Shown here piece by piece: positions 1-10,863 of a stretch of 64,000 bases of DNA (positions within the stretch are counted from its first letter, which is position 1; each line of letters starts with the position of its first letter). The translations under genes were made by a program, and so were the position numbers. A model generated the notes under the pieces. It saw only the letters and a list, made by a program, of their open reading frames with translations. It made no database searches and was not told the DNA's origin. Source of the stretch: Cristatella mucedo (lineage: Eukaryota > Bryozoa > Phylactolaemata > Cristatellidae); contig WPIO01000164.1 in the NCBI GenBank assembly GCA_009760855.2, forward strand, positions 428,001 through 492,000, read 5' to 3'.

Positions 1-966
1 CAATGAGTATCGAATATGAAGACGTTCTTCTTAATACTAGATTCACACCCGAATTCAATATGCTGAATTGTATGATTTTAAATCTGTCATTTGCAAGTGC
101 TTGTGCACAGGTGGTCCCGTTGGATGTAAACGCCCACGCATTATAACTCGGTCATACAATCACGCGAAAATTAAATGGGAACTGATTCCGAAAACTCTCC
201 TCATAGCTAAAAAGTAATATAATAATTCGAATAAGCCAGAAAGCAAAAACAAAGCATATACAACTCTAATAATAATAGAAATGCAGGTTGAACGGAAAAG
301 GTAAAATCTCGGGTCAATACGTTCAGCTACTCTCTTAAAAACTGTTAAATGAGCCAAAGATAGTAGAAAATAATGTAGGTGCTAAAGAATCAAACTCTTT
401 GCAAATATTGTATATCAAATTATAAAAAAGATGCTTCGTTTGGAAGACGCTGTATGAATGTTTAGGGAGAGCTGGAATTTTAGGTAGGTTAACTCTGAGG
501 CCGTCTGCGAGTCAATATGCTTATCCTTACACGTTTTTAGACTTAACATTTGGTATTACTTATGAGCATGTAATTACTAAAAAAATGCACATACAAATTA
601 AGTTCCCAATTTTTCATGTATTTATATATCTACTGACTCGAATTTAAATAGTTTCACTTATGTACTAATACTTTTAAAGCAAGTAGAGCTCACCCTATGA
701 TGGTTTTATAGTCGATTCGCAAAAAAAAGAAATGTTTCTTTATATATGCAAAACGTATAAAGTAAGATCCTTAATTCGATATTTATCAACTTAGTCATTG
801 TAAATGATTAAGATCAGATTTACCTACGAAGATACAAATTTAAAAAGCTCCATCCTGTTTATTACTCGACTGCCTGATTACGAATACATTTGCTAGTAAT
901 ATTTATTAAAGGAATCGATGCTGTATAAGCGTAGCTTTGTTCTGAAACTGTGCAAATGCTTCTTAC
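1..966. other. AT-rich stretch left of the transmembrane exon, no confident gene
   Basis: The next exons of the receptor (cytoplasmic juxtamembrane and first catalytic exon) should lie here or further left. I found no exon I can defend. Positions 1-118 have an open minus-strand frame with a stretch ANDRFKIIQF faintly like the start of a phosphatase domain. The same bases on the plus strand give a cysteine-rich frame (CKCLCTGG). Neither is convincing. Confidence 0.4.
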
Positions 967-1124
967 CAGGCTTAGATTCTCTTCATTTTTTTGTGTATCT
1001 GACAAATTTTCTTTGCACACACTCGCCGTTGCTATTGCCGCTATTACTGCAAAGATAAGTAGCGGCGTCAGTGAAAGCCCGAATGGAATGGTATTTTGAA
1101 GTCCCATTGCTGACAGACTTGAAC
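967..1124 (-). CDS. Receptor exon: transmembrane segment (last receptor exon in window)
   Basis: The acceptor is a pyrimidine-rich TTCATTTTTAG and the donor is GTAAGA; phase 1 in, phase 0 out, 52 codons. After about a dozen polar residues comes a hydrophobic run of about 23 residues, FGLSLTPLLIFAVIAAIATA followed by SVC, then a charged tail with KEN and QKNEEN, as expected for a single-pass type I receptor with the cytoplasm at the C-terminal side. Its phase 1 start matches the end of the membrane-proximal exon at 2909-3045. It follows the membrane-proximal region directly, as in receptor tyrosine phosphatases. The next exon must start in phase 0 and lies to the left. Confidence 0.7.
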
Positions 1125-2908
1125 CTAAAAATGAATATAATTTCTCAAGACTATTGAAAGATTGAACCTGCGTAATAAAGTTGCCCAATTTCTTGCTGCA
1201 AAACCATTTAGAGAATCAACGTAAGACCTACACTAATAAATCCGACAGGGGTTTACTTCGATTACTCCCTTGTATTGGGTTACGATCTCTCAAATATGTA
1301 TATGCTCAAATATGCTTGAAAAAAGGCTTTGTGCAAGGCCGCTCTTGTCTTAACAACATGAAAAATGTATCGCCAAAAGCGAATCTGTTTAGGCCAGTCT
1401 GAATTTCTCATCACGTTTTACTATGCTATAGACTATTACAAGATTGAACGTAGAAAAAGAAGACGAAATACCTCTCATGTGAAGCTTTTGACAATTTTGT
1501 TGAGGGCTAAACTCGTTTTTAATTTACGCATTTGAAATTTCAATTTTACAAACCTGTTCATATCGCTAGCGTAAACCAAAAGTAGGTGATATCTTAAAAA
1601 CCATTAATTCTTATGTTTCTACGGGTGAGCCATCTATCTTGTCCAAAAATCTCGAAACGCCAATACAATTTCTTGTGGTAAACTTAGGAAATACGGAATT
1701 CAAGTTCTTGAGTGAGTCAATAGCTAAGTAACCAGCGATAGACATTTGCCGGCGTCACCCTAACAATTAGGTAATTTGACTAAGCATTTCACCACTAAAT
1801 ATGTTATTCTTGGTGTGCTTAAGCATGCCTACCCTAAACGTTCAATTGCAATTCTACTCCAGCTAATGTGAAGTCCCTATAAAAGTGTTATGTTATTAGT
1901 TTTGTACTACTTGGACTGTACAGATATAATGAGCACGTCTAGAAGATGGAAAAACGTTTATTAATTTGAACGTTTACCCGTAACACGCTATCCTTTTATT
2001 GAAATTGAGAGTAGAATTGTGCATACAATCGTGGTATAGCGAGGACCATCACATTTATAAGCCCAATTATTTAAACGTGCAAGTATAATGTAAGTATATT
2101 TGCTGCCTACTTCAAATTGATGAATATTAGAGTTAAATAGTTAGTCTTCGAGACGGTCTTCCGGCGGATGATTTGTTTGTTGCACTTAAGCCGTAACTCA
2201 AATAAACGCTACTGCAAGTGATTTTTAGTTTCCGAACTGATATTCTTTCGCTATATTTTGCGAAAGTAGCGTTCACGAAGAATTTGAGTGCATAGCTTCG
2301 CCCTTTAAGGAGAGCTCTGGAAGAAATGGCAGTCCGCGGTCACGCGGCTGTTTAAAAGTCTAAGGTGAATATATTTTTCCTAAGATTATTGAAGCGCGTA
2401 CAAGCTAGACATCACCTCACTGCTAGCTTTATTTAAACAAATCATTAGTTATAAATAGTCATTACGTAAACGTATGAATGTTTGCCCCCAGCTTTACTTT
2501 TCTGTAATAGCCACGGTTTGTGTCCTCGACTCGTTCGGTGCGCCCGAGCTTAAGATGAAATGAGTGCTACTGCAAGTGGTCACTTATTTTGTAATTTAAT
2601 TATTTCAGTAGACTTAGCGGAAGTTGCTTTTGCGGAGACTTTTTGTACGCAGACTACTCTTCCTCCTTTAAGGTGAACTCGGTGAAAAACGGCAGTGAAA
2701 GATTACTCGGCCGTTCAGACTTAAGCCGATATTTCGGGGCTTGGTTTTCTACTAAGATTATTGAAAATTATTCAAACAGCCAAGTTTCTTTCTATGCGCT
2801 TCATTTTGACTGTTCAATAGATATTATTGTTTATGGTTTATATTTTCTCTTTGTTACCTCACATAACAGCTGCTAACTTAACCAATTCAATAGCTATGAA
2901 AAACTTAC
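1125..2908. other. Intron, no gene or repeat recognised
   Basis: AT-rich sequence between the transmembrane exon and the last membrane-proximal exon. Short ORFs on both strands have no recognisable domain and biased, low-complexity composition. I see no LINE, SINE or tandem repeat here. Confidence 0.5.
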
Positions 2909-3045
2909 CAACTGCGATTGAAATACCGCAAGGGGTGTCTAAATAGGCATCTTTTGTGTGAATCCTGAGTTTGAAGCAGTACATGTGACCGGTTTGGAGA
3001 GGACCATTACAATATGATTCAGCCGCATGCAAATCACAATCGGTC
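2909..3045 (-). CDS. Receptor exon: membrane-proximal domain, C-terminal part
   Basis: Acceptor ATGTTTTTTTAG, donor GTAAGT, phase 2 in and phase 1 out. It encodes DCDLHAAESYCNGPLQTGHM followed by YCFKLRIHTKDAYLDTP. The run YCNGPL..G..Y.FK.R..T....DTP is the hallmark that precedes the membrane in many invertebrate receptor tyrosine phosphatases, where it reads roughly C-N-G-P-L-x-P-G-T-x-Y-R-F-K-x-R. Joined to the exon at 3127-3233 the frame reads VGNRTDC across the junction. The same fold also appears in some receptor kinases, so the family call rests on resemblance from memory. Confidence 0.72.
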
Positions 3046-3126
3046 CTAAAAAAACATTGAATATATTTATAGTTCTTATTTCTACGGCATTTGCGTAAGC
3101 TAATGATTTTATGTTGAAAGACCCAC

Positions 3127-3233
3127 CGATTTCCAACCTTTGCATTCACAGTATAGTTTAGTGAGTAAACATCCAATGGTTCCAATCGTATCGCGACATA
3201 GGGCAACCATATAAAGAGTTTAGATTCCTTCAT
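3127..3233 (-). CDS. Receptor exon: membrane-proximal domain, middle part
   Basis: The acceptor is GATGATGCAG with a weak pyrimidine tract and the donor is GTGGGT; phase 0 in, phase 2 out, 107 bases. It encodes MKESKLFIWLPYVAIRLEPL and then DVYSLNYTVNAKVGN, ending in a split arginine codon completed by the next exon. This fits the stretch between LPTW and CNGPL in receptor phosphatases, which typically holds an aromatic-rich strand followed by a VGN or IGN turn. The donor was chosen because it is the only GT nearby that gives phase 2 and restores the frame. Other GT sites just downstream do not fit. Confidence 0.6.
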
Positions 3234-3916
3234 CTGCATCATCGTTAAAAAATAATAAACATAAGAATCATTGTAATAATACAACACTTGTACAGCCTTA
3301 TGAAGACTAATATTTTTGTGGGCTTGCAAATTAGTCATTGGTTTTGCACCAGCGTCAGAACGGATATCAACACAACAAAATGGATACTTAGAGATGTGTT
3401 TCGAGGTCGGGGAGACGTAAATCTAGAACTTGGCAGCAGAAACTTGCATGCAATAAACTACTTTATGAGGAGCTATTTCAGGTTTGGAAGAAGTCGTTAA
3501 CAAAATGAATGTGTGGCACCAAAAGAGAAAAGCCTGCAGGCAGATTTTTCCACAAACTACGAGTAGTTTGTTGCCAAGGCAGCAAAACAAGCAGCAATGT
3601 ACAGAAGTCTAAAGACAATCTCAAAATTTCGAAAATGGATTGATTTATAGCATTATTTTTTATAAAGAGTACCTGTGTTGTGAAGCTGAAAGTATGCAGA
3701 CCGAACTGACGACCTGATAGTGTCATCTAGCAAAAGATTATCATTCAAACCTTTCACGCGGACGACTATCCTGACCATTTCCATATGATGTTGAAGCCTA
3801 TTATAGGAATTGACTCTATTATTTCTGATAAGGTGTACCCAACCTAATCACCAAAAATTCACGTTAAAATCAATTTTTTACTGTGCGAGCCGTGGTCCTT
3901 ACAGAAATGGCCTTAC

Positions 3917-4273
3917 CTTGCCCCAAGTAGGTAGTACAGCATTCATCTGGCCTTCATAGGCTGACCTACGGGTCCAGGGATGCATATCCACAACGATGAT
4001 TGAAAATCCAATAAGGGTGCCATTGTTGCTTGTAAATACATTTGTAAAAGCTATATCACAATATTGCCGATCTTTGATGTGTCTCAGTAAAGGATTGGGC
4101 GTTCCGTTTGAAACACTAAACCCCTCAGCCAATGAAGGAATTCCTGCAGGCGCGTAGAACACTGAGTCTGGAGCAAAATTCCGATTCTGCCAAATCAGAC
4201 AGCTGCTGGAAACATGCTTCAAATCGCCGAGAAGGCTGTCAAATGTCGACATGTTAGTCATCATGGGGTTTAC
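3917..4273 (-). CDS. Receptor exon: membrane-proximal domain, N-terminal part
   Basis: Acceptor TTTGTTTCTAG, donor GTAAGG, phase 0 at both ends, 119 codons without stop. The C-terminal half carries the pattern DIAFTNVFTSNNGTLIGFSI followed by IVV and, later, LPTWGK. In receptor tyrosine phosphatases the equivalent run is a hydrophobic strand, a short loop with NGP or NGT, a second strand ending IVV, then LPTW. The first half (VNPMMTNMSTFDSLLGD) continues the last strand of the preceding fibronectin domain, whose exon also ends in phase 0. Potential N-glycosylation sites: NMS, NGT (twice). Confidence 0.68.
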
Positions 4274-4439
4274 CTAGAAACAAATTAAAACAACTTAATG
4301 ATTTAAATTTGACTCTATGTCTTCTAAAATGATATAACTTGTAAAATAAATGTTAAAAAAGAGCCCAATATACATGCATACCTAATAGTTTAGTATTCTC
4401 ACACCGTTACTCATGATTAATTTCGTGAATGTTAAACGG

Positions 4440-4866
4440 TTATCAACCTATACATTTTAGCCCAAAGATGTTCGTTCAGGAGTTGGAGTTCAGGAGTTCT
4501 GGGAGATAGATAGACTTTTATACCAGTAGACGTGTGTACCTGGCGATCAATGGCTCGTTACGAAGCCCACTGGCCGTTTGAATGCAGCAGGAGTGAACTA
4601 ACAACCAGCTGGTGATAGTTGAGGGGCAGCTGTGAGCCGACCTGCCGACTTCCACAGAAGAGGGGGTGGTCGGATCTCCAGTGAGCTGGCGCCTACTCCG
4701 TCCGATGTTATAAGTTTGTCTTGGCCATGTTGCCCCCTGCTGCCTACGCCCCATCTCAGCATATCAAATAAAAAGCTCCCAGCTAAACATATACGAAGAC
4801 GAGTATTAATAATAACAGTGATGGTGATAACAACAATAGTCATAATAATGATAATAATAATAGACA
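4440..4866. repeat. GC-rich repeat-like insert with ATA-rich tail
   Basis: A markedly GC-richer block (about 4560-4770) in AT-rich surroundings runs into a tail of AATAAT and GATAAT units at 4805-4865. This looks like a short retroelement or other insertion on the plus strand, but it matches neither LINE family here nor the two SINE groups. The small ORFs inside it are not supported as genes. Confidence 0.35.
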
Positions 4867-5149
4867 TTCACAAAGTGCAATTGGAGAACTAGATTTCCGT
4901 CTGGAAACTTGACATATGCTGCTCATGAAGTGTATTTATTATCTGCTTATTTTAACGCTATTTGACTTAGATGTCGAGTGTAGAGCACTGCAGTTGGGGG
5001 TCCTCGTAGGACACTAGAAAAAAATGTTTTTATAGCCTCGTCGAGCCGAAACAGCTCTTAGGATAAACAATGGTAGCTGCCTTGGTTAACATTTTAAAAT
5101 TGGTGTGCTAATATTTGGCAGGAGATTTCATAACCTTTAGCGACCAGAC

Positions 5150-5835
5150 GAACAAATGAACTTGAGTTGGCTGTGTCTATTGGACCACGATGTAGAAACG
5201 TGACACCAGTGAGCAAGGCTTCTACAAACTGAACCTTTTCCCGCCCATTTCACTTGGTATTCCGAGGACGTGACTGTTGAGCTTCAAGTGCGACCGGCAT
5301 GCTTGGATGCTAATTGCTTGCCCATGGCTACGAATTGTGAACAATTTTGTTTCAGTCCAGCACATTAATCATGCCATCAACGTCGGTGGCCATGTTTCCA
5401 GAACTCGTGATTACTGAGGATGTCTTCCCCACTGACCTTGTGGTGTGCCCACTGTACCACTTGGATCATCGCTTGGACTCGCTTACTGTTCCTACTCATT
5501 TGTATGTACAGGGTAATGTCAAATTTTTCCAGAGCTTTAACTTAAAAAGTATTGACAAACAAATTATTGAAATATGTTTGTGATTCAGATCTTTTTGATC
5601 TGCACACGGAATCGACCGACAACCTCGTTATTCTCACTCTTGAAGTAAACATGACAATCAGGAGTGCTCTTAGCAAGCATGCTCCCATTCATTATACCCG
5701 TGTACAGATTCGTGAAGATGCCTTTCAATTCCCGAAAAAACTTAGAAAGATGCACCGCGTAAAGCATAGGCTTGAACAACATTTTAAGAAATTGGAACCT
5801 GCTGCAGATCAAATCAATTTCAAAGACTTCTTTCG
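5150..5835 (+). mobile_element. CR1/L2-like LINE fragment, endonuclease-to-RT linker, part 1 of an interrupted copy
   Basis: Broken plus-strand reading frames at 5347-5583 and 5552-5842 contain LDHRLDSLTVP and then RSALSKHAPIHYTRVQIRED and FQFPKKLRKMHRVKHRLEQ. These resemble the end of the endonuclease domain and the linker (haP...v..R...pW.......Kr.R...E) of CR1/L2-type LINE ORF2. The copy is cut at 5835 by an opposite-strand LINE and appears to continue at 6655 and 7388. Confidence 0.55.
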
Positions 5836-6650
5836 TTTATAATAATAATAATAATAATGATATTGCACTTGATAAAGCGCCCTCAGAGAACTTAATCTCT
5901 TTCTAGGCGCTTTACATTTGCTGCAAAGTGATACGCAATAGAATAGTAAGTAAAATCATGCTTAAAAAACAAACTAAATGAATAACATGGTTAGGGGTTA
6001 CATGCACTGGGTCAGCATGCAAATGTGGTTAGTGGCAGCATGAACAGAGTCAGCACGCATAAGCACATCGAGGACGAATCACAAGGACCCACTAAATGCT
6101 ATCCTAAATAGGTATGTTTTTAAGTTTCTTTTAAATGTGGTCAGGTCAGGGAATGTTCTGATGCAGGTCGGGAGGGAGTTCCAGGCTGTGGGAGCATACG
6201 AGCTAAATGCACGGTCTCCAAAGGATTTAAGGTTTGTACGAGGTATTTCTAGACTGTTGGATTCCGAAAAGCGAGTGGTACGATGCTTTGCCTGATGGGG
6301 TAGTGTATCTGAAAGATAGGCTGGAGCCATAGAATGAAGAGACCTAAAAGTGAGCGACAAAACCTTGAAGTCAATCCGTTGCTTGACTGGTAACCAGTGC
6401 AGGTCGGCGAGAAGTGGAGTAATGTGGCAACTGCGACGCTCACGACAGACAAGCCTAGCTGCAGAGTTTTGCACCAGCTGCAATCGCCTGATCGCACATG
6501 CTGGTAGGCCAGTAAGCAGTGAGTTGCAGAAGTCGAGACGAGATGTCACGAATGCATGGACCAACTTGGACGTGGTATCCTTATCTAAACAAGCCCTAAT
6601 TTTAGCAATGTTATGAAGCTGAAAATAGGCTGATTTGACTGTGGAAGCTT
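5836..6650 (-). mobile_element. Family T LINE, 5'-truncated, inserted into an older LINE
   Basis: Starts on the plus strand with an ATA-type tail (5838-5860), then the reverse of the family T 3' block (GATAAAGCGCCCTCAGAG, CTTAATCTCTTTCTAGGCGC). An open minus-strand frame (6079-6564, 161 codons) contains SRLDFCNSLLTGLP, LQLVQNSAARLV, LHWLPVKQRI and AWNSLPTCIR, the conserved region after the reverse transcriptase in CR1/L2 LINEs. It is one of the best-preserved copies of this family here. Confidence 0.8.
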
Positions 6651-6654
6651 AAAA

Positions 6655-7003
6655 AGCCAGGGCTTCTTTATTCATTCGAAAACTGGATTCGTTCTTATCG
6701 GACCCAAAACAGATCTACAACGCAGTAACAGATTTGCTGGCCAGTGTTGAGAGGTCTGATTTCTCAGATATTAACGGCTCAGCCAAAAAGTTTTCGCGTT
6801 CTTTAATGTAAAAATTTTAAAAATTCCTAATTCCATAAAGCCCTTTTTGAGCAAAGCAATTGCGGAACCACGACCAGTGACCATCCTTAAAAGTTTTCCG
6901 AGGTTTCTGCATGCGATGTGGCTACCTTAATAAGGCCATGTATAAACAGCTCGTCTCCTGAAGACCCAATACCATCGTCTCTGTGGTCTTCTTTAGCAAA
7001 AGT
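6655..7003 (+). mobile_element. Interrupted LINE, part 2 (upstream of reverse transcriptase)
   Basis: A decayed plus-strand frame reads roughly FIRKLDSFLSDPKQIYNAV and LLASVERSDFSDI, like the segment ahead of the reverse transcriptase in CR1/L2 LINEs. It begins right after the inserted family T copy with a repeat of its flank (CTTCTTT at about 5822 and 6663), as expected of a target-site duplication. Confidence 0.5.
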
Positions 7004-7387
7004 AATGTAATAATGTATCTCCGTCTGTAACCCACAAAATCACAAAGACCGTGGGTGTTAAGCAGGAAAGCTTTGTTTAGCCCACACACAGCCTAAGCGG
7101 CTTTCGGTACTCATTCCATAGCCAGCAGACTTTGTCTCACGCAACAAAAAGATAGTGGGCAGCATAGCAAAGTCATGAGAGCATCGAGGTAGTGCATAGC
7201 ATGGAAGTAGCAGCTCATGACTGCTGAAAAGGATGAGCTATAGTCGGCAGTAGGAGAGTGGTTGTTGTTGTGTAAGAATTGTGGAAGCAAGTTCTACAGT
7301 CTAGGACTTTCAGAGATTAAGCTTCTGTCGCCAACGGTCTTTAAAATGTAAACCAATTTAGCTCAGCCATAATAGGGATTTCTAAGG
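7004..7387 (-). mobile_element. Family P LINE 3' fragment inserted in the older LINE
   Basis: Plus-strand sequence starts TAATGTAATAATGTATCTCC and continues with the family P 3' UTR in reverse (CCTAAGCGGCTTTCGGTAC and the GAGCATCGAGGTAGTG region). Flanks at about 6987-7003 (CTTCTTTAGCAAAAGT) and 7388-7407 (CTTCTTTGAAAAAAAAAGT) look like a decayed target-site duplication. Confidence 0.7.
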
Positions 7388-8040
7388 CTTCTTTGAAAAA
7401 AAAAGTTGGACCCAAGACTTTCATTCGGCAATCGCTAGAGCCATACTTAGAAAGCCTGGACTATATACAGAGGTTCATGCAAACTATCGGCCAGCTTCTG
7501 TACTTCCTTTTGTGTGGAAGATTACTTACACAAATTTCAATAAGTAGCCAGTTGCACATATAGATACGAATACAATGTCAGAAACGTTTCTCACAGGCGA
7601 TTTTCTTCCAAGAAGCAGCACTAAACTGAAACTACTCTCCCCTTACTAAAAATCACATTCAACGTGCAACGGTGACGGAAATGCCACTTCCTGTGCTCTG
7701 CTACATCTATCAGCTGTCATCCACACCATTGATCACGAAGTTCTAATTGAATGAGTGAGAGCCGCGGTCGGTCTGGCAGAAGAGGCACTGGCGTGGTGTA
7801 AACCATACTTGTCAGATCGTTGTCAATCCTGATCGTGTGCATGTCAGATCTCACACACACAGGGTGGGTCACCTGTACAGTCTTTCATGAGTCTGTCGTC
7901 GATCGATTGCTGTAATCCGTTTAAAACTCTACGTCTGGAAAAAGTGATTATTGCTCATCTAGTATGATATCACTTGTATGCTGACGATGCTGAGCCGAAT
8001 TTGTCATTCACACCGTCCGAATCCGCTTCAGCAACTGAGA
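7388..8040 (+). mobile_element. Interrupted LINE, part 3 (reverse transcriptase, decayed)
   Basis: Contains RKPGLYTEVHANYRPASVLP, matching the NYRPVS motif at the start of the reverse transcriptase region of CR1/L2 LINEs. Further on, a decayed TIDHEVLIE and a relic of the YADD box (YADDAEPNLS) at about 7975-8010. Many stops and frameshifts; no coding capacity remains. Confidence 0.65.
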
Positions 8041-8074
8041 AACCTGACGCTTCATGCTTGATGAACAACCAGAA

Positions 8075-8215
8075 TAACGTGGTTATGGGTGAAAAGGACA
8101 GGTTCAGCATGCAAAGGTGAATAGTCGCAGTAGGCACAGTGTCAGCACGCACGAGCCCATATAAGACGAATCACCCACTAAATACTTTCATTAATAGGTG
8201 AGCCTTTCTGATGCC
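8075..8215 (-). mobile_element. Family T LINE 3' UTR fragment
   Basis: Reads GTGGTTATGGGTGAAAAGG, CAGCATGCAAAGGTGAATAG and CAGCACGCACGAGCCC, the reverse complement of the family T 3' region seen better preserved at 5980-6110 and 58880-59000. Confidence 0.6.
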
Positions 8216-9482
8216 ATCAATACATGCAGCTATAGTTCGCTGAGAATTCAACATGCTTGACGGTTGGGAATTACCTAAGCAAAGGTAAAACTTTGTTTAA
8301 TTTGTGTAGAATTAAAAGCCTAGATTTTGCTAGGCGATTACATCAGCAAGAGCTTAAATTAAGAGGATCATCAGGACGTCAGGATTGATGTATCTCATTT
8401 GCTTGTATTTCTAATTTCGTATAGTAATGTTTTAAAACTTCTAGTATATTGCTAACATTTAATCATGTACGGAAAATAATACAATTAACCAGTCGTTGCA
8501 AATGTTGTCAGTGCCTCATCTTAATTTACGTCGTTTCTTTTCAGCATCTGCTTGTCAATGCACCAGAAGGTACGTTTTGTGTTACGAGATTTACCCCTCT
8601 ATATTTTGACTCACAATAGCTTACTGACCTGTATCTTAATAAAGCCTAATCGCCAAGTATTGGTTCTACCTTCCACTTGATCGGCACTTGCCTAAATATT
8701 GGCTGAATGTTTAAAAGTGACTACCTAGAAGTCATCGCAAAATATGATCCTGAAGCTTATTGATTATGAGCGAAGCAGATAACGAATCACTGTTTGAAGC
8801 TCAGGTCAAGGTTTTCTAGAATCAGTCAGCATCGCTCTGAAGTGTGTCCAGTCTGTTTCTCATGTTATAAAAGCCATGAACCGGCGTTTTTTTATCCCGC
8901 ATCGCACAATTTCACATGTACTTTGATTATGTAACTAGAAGTGCTGCAGTACATAGTTTCCAATGAGTTAGTTGACCGACCGATCATTACTTGGCATGAC
9001 TTGTTCTGTTATTAATAGCCTAGCTTTCACATGGCAACTCATCCGTCGGAGCTTATCTGATTTTATATATAGCTGCAATCAACTTCGCCTCGCTCGATCG
9101 GGCTTATAGGTCGCTTCACGTGTTTAAAGAAGATAATTAACCCCACCCACTTGCACCTAAGCCTGATTGCCTACTCCTCAACTTTCAGTCATTTCAAGAC
9201 TGAGCGGAATTTGCAAACTGCCAGTTTTTCAATACCTACAATGATTTTATGTGATTAACGTCTCAGATTAAATCTCATTAGTTTTTCTCACTTTTCCAAG
9301 TAAACTTACAAGTAAATAGTGATTACCGTTATATTTGTTTTGCTACTGAACAAAGCAGGCTGTTAAATCAGAAAATTATTAATATTTCTATATTGAATTC
9401 GCTATTAAGGGTTCTTGCCGTTCGTTTTTTGGACCTAAATATCTGCACACTGTAGTGTCATCTCCGTGCATATATTACTTAC
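8216..9482. other. Intron, no repeat recognised; possible plus-strand mini-exon at 8545-8569
   Basis: No domain or repeat recognised. The plus strand has a strong acceptor (TTTCTTTTCAG) and a GTACGT donor bracketing 25 bases at 8545-8569, discussed among the findings. This could be chance. Confidence 0.4.
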
Positions 9483-9598
9483 CCAGAGCATGTATTGGTA
9501 GCCCGGGTGCAGTTTCATCTCTAGGCCGATTATCCCAGAAGAGTTTGAGTCAATGAAGTCTTTAAAAGTCTCAGTTTGATTTCTAATCTCGTCTTTAC
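9483..9598 (-). CDS. Receptor exon: fibronectin III, second half
   Basis: Acceptor CCAATTTTAG, donor GTAAGT, phase 1 in and phase 0 out. It encodes GKDEIRNQTETFKDFIDSNS, then GIIGLEMKLHPGYQYMLW. The end matches the E-F-G region of an FN3 domain (hydrophobic, a turn PG, then Y.Y.LWV). Joined to the upstream exon it completes one FN3 domain with an intron in the middle, a common FN3 gene layout. Confidence 0.68.
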
Positions 9599-9678
9599 CT
9601 AAAATTGGGACGTTCATATCTAGCCAATTTTTAATAATTAAAAGCCTTGAACATTCTTTATTATGCTCGTGAACTCAC

Positions 9679-9784
9679 CTTCGAGGTAAATGCAATATCT
9701 CACGAAGGTCCCAGCATAGGCCGGTGGCTTTACAAAAGTGATAGCGACTTCATCAGTTGAAATTATGTTGCATAAAACATTAGC
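9679..9784 (-). CDS. Receptor exon: fibronectin III, first half
   Basis: Acceptor CTCTTCGTGCAG, donor GTGAGT, phase 0 in and phase 1 out. It encodes ANVLCNIISTDEVAITFVKP and PAYAGTFVRYCIYLE. The pattern V.I.F.KPP..AGTFVRY.IY is the B-C strand region of FN3 (usually V.W.PP....G....Y.V). Phase 0 at its start matches the end of the last sushi exon. Confidence 0.7.
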
Positions 9785-10863
9785 CTGCACGAAGAGTCAT
9801 TTCCATTTTAATTTTTCCACATTTTGGTAATAAAAATATTATTTTGAATTTCATACCAAATATATTTATTTAGTAAGCTACCGTGTATGGAAGTTGTATG
9901 AAAAGCTATGGATGCAATCTGCACTGATTCTTTTTAAAATGTCAGAGTCTCATTGCAGTAACTTAACCCAAAGACTGCACAGATTAGGACCAGAAATCGT
10001 ATAGGTATGATCACGTCATACCAAGTCACGTCACGTCATACGTCATACATAGTTAGCATACCCAGCCACTATTTGAGGCCTATTGGTTCAGGTTTTAAAT
10101 AAGAGGCGTCAAAAAAATATTTTAGAAACCGAAGTTGAATTTCACGGTGAAACATTTCGTATCTGATTTTATGTTGAGACTACATACATTATCTTTCACC
10201 GATTTCTCTTTTTCCTGAACTTGTTATTAGCTTCCAATTTCCGCGAAATCGTTAATATAAGTGCATCATTCAGTGCAAATTATAACTGCATGAGTGCTTG
10301 ATAAAAATATTTAAATGATAAACTTTAGAATATGTCGTTCAATATAAATTTATTGAAATACAATTGCAGCATGTTTATGTAATAATAAGTATGGTGCATT
10401 TGGATCGCATCTTTGTGCTGTCAGAGAAACTGATCTGTTTCTGAGCACTCATAGCTAGCTTTACATCAATCACGATCAAAATAATATTTTTAAAAAGCTC
10501 AATCATAACAAGCATAACATCTTTAGATTTGGAAATAGCAGGGGCAGCTATCAAATATTTGTAGTTGAACCTTACGGCGATAAATTCTGTCAACTAAAAT
10601 TAAAGTTTCTTTCTAAACTTGTACAGAATCAAGTGATCTTTCAACTGGACTGGAGATATAGGGCAGGTACTGACGACGCTTAGATTGTTGGCCTTATCTT
10701 GAACTAAATCATAAAAGTTGAATAAGTTTGTTTTACAGTTCACGTATTATATATGGCTAACTCCTGGCTCCTCCGTACGAATGGTACTAAGGATGTGATT
10801 TGCTTGCGAGTTTGTGTTATTTTTCAGCATTTATCCCTAGTTTCACAGTACGAGGTGCATTAC
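9785..10863. other. Intron; CGTCA motif cluster, otherwise nothing recognised
   Basis: AT-rich. Positions 10012-10046 hold four copies of CGTCA in 35 bases (CACGTCAT, then CACGTCACGTCATACGTCAT). No exon or repeat family recognised in the rest. Confidence 0.4.

Noticed and set aside
1-357. Plus-strand cysteine-rich frame (CKCLCTGG ... CKRPRIITRS) and minus-strand hydrophobic ORF at 160-357
   Set aside because: No splice borders or homology I can name, and the two readings overlap with a faint phosphatase-like frame. Too weak to annotate.
2643-2876. Plus-strand ORF of 77 codons in the intron left of the membrane-proximal exons
   Set aside because: No recognisable domain or exon borders, and composition like the surrounding intron.
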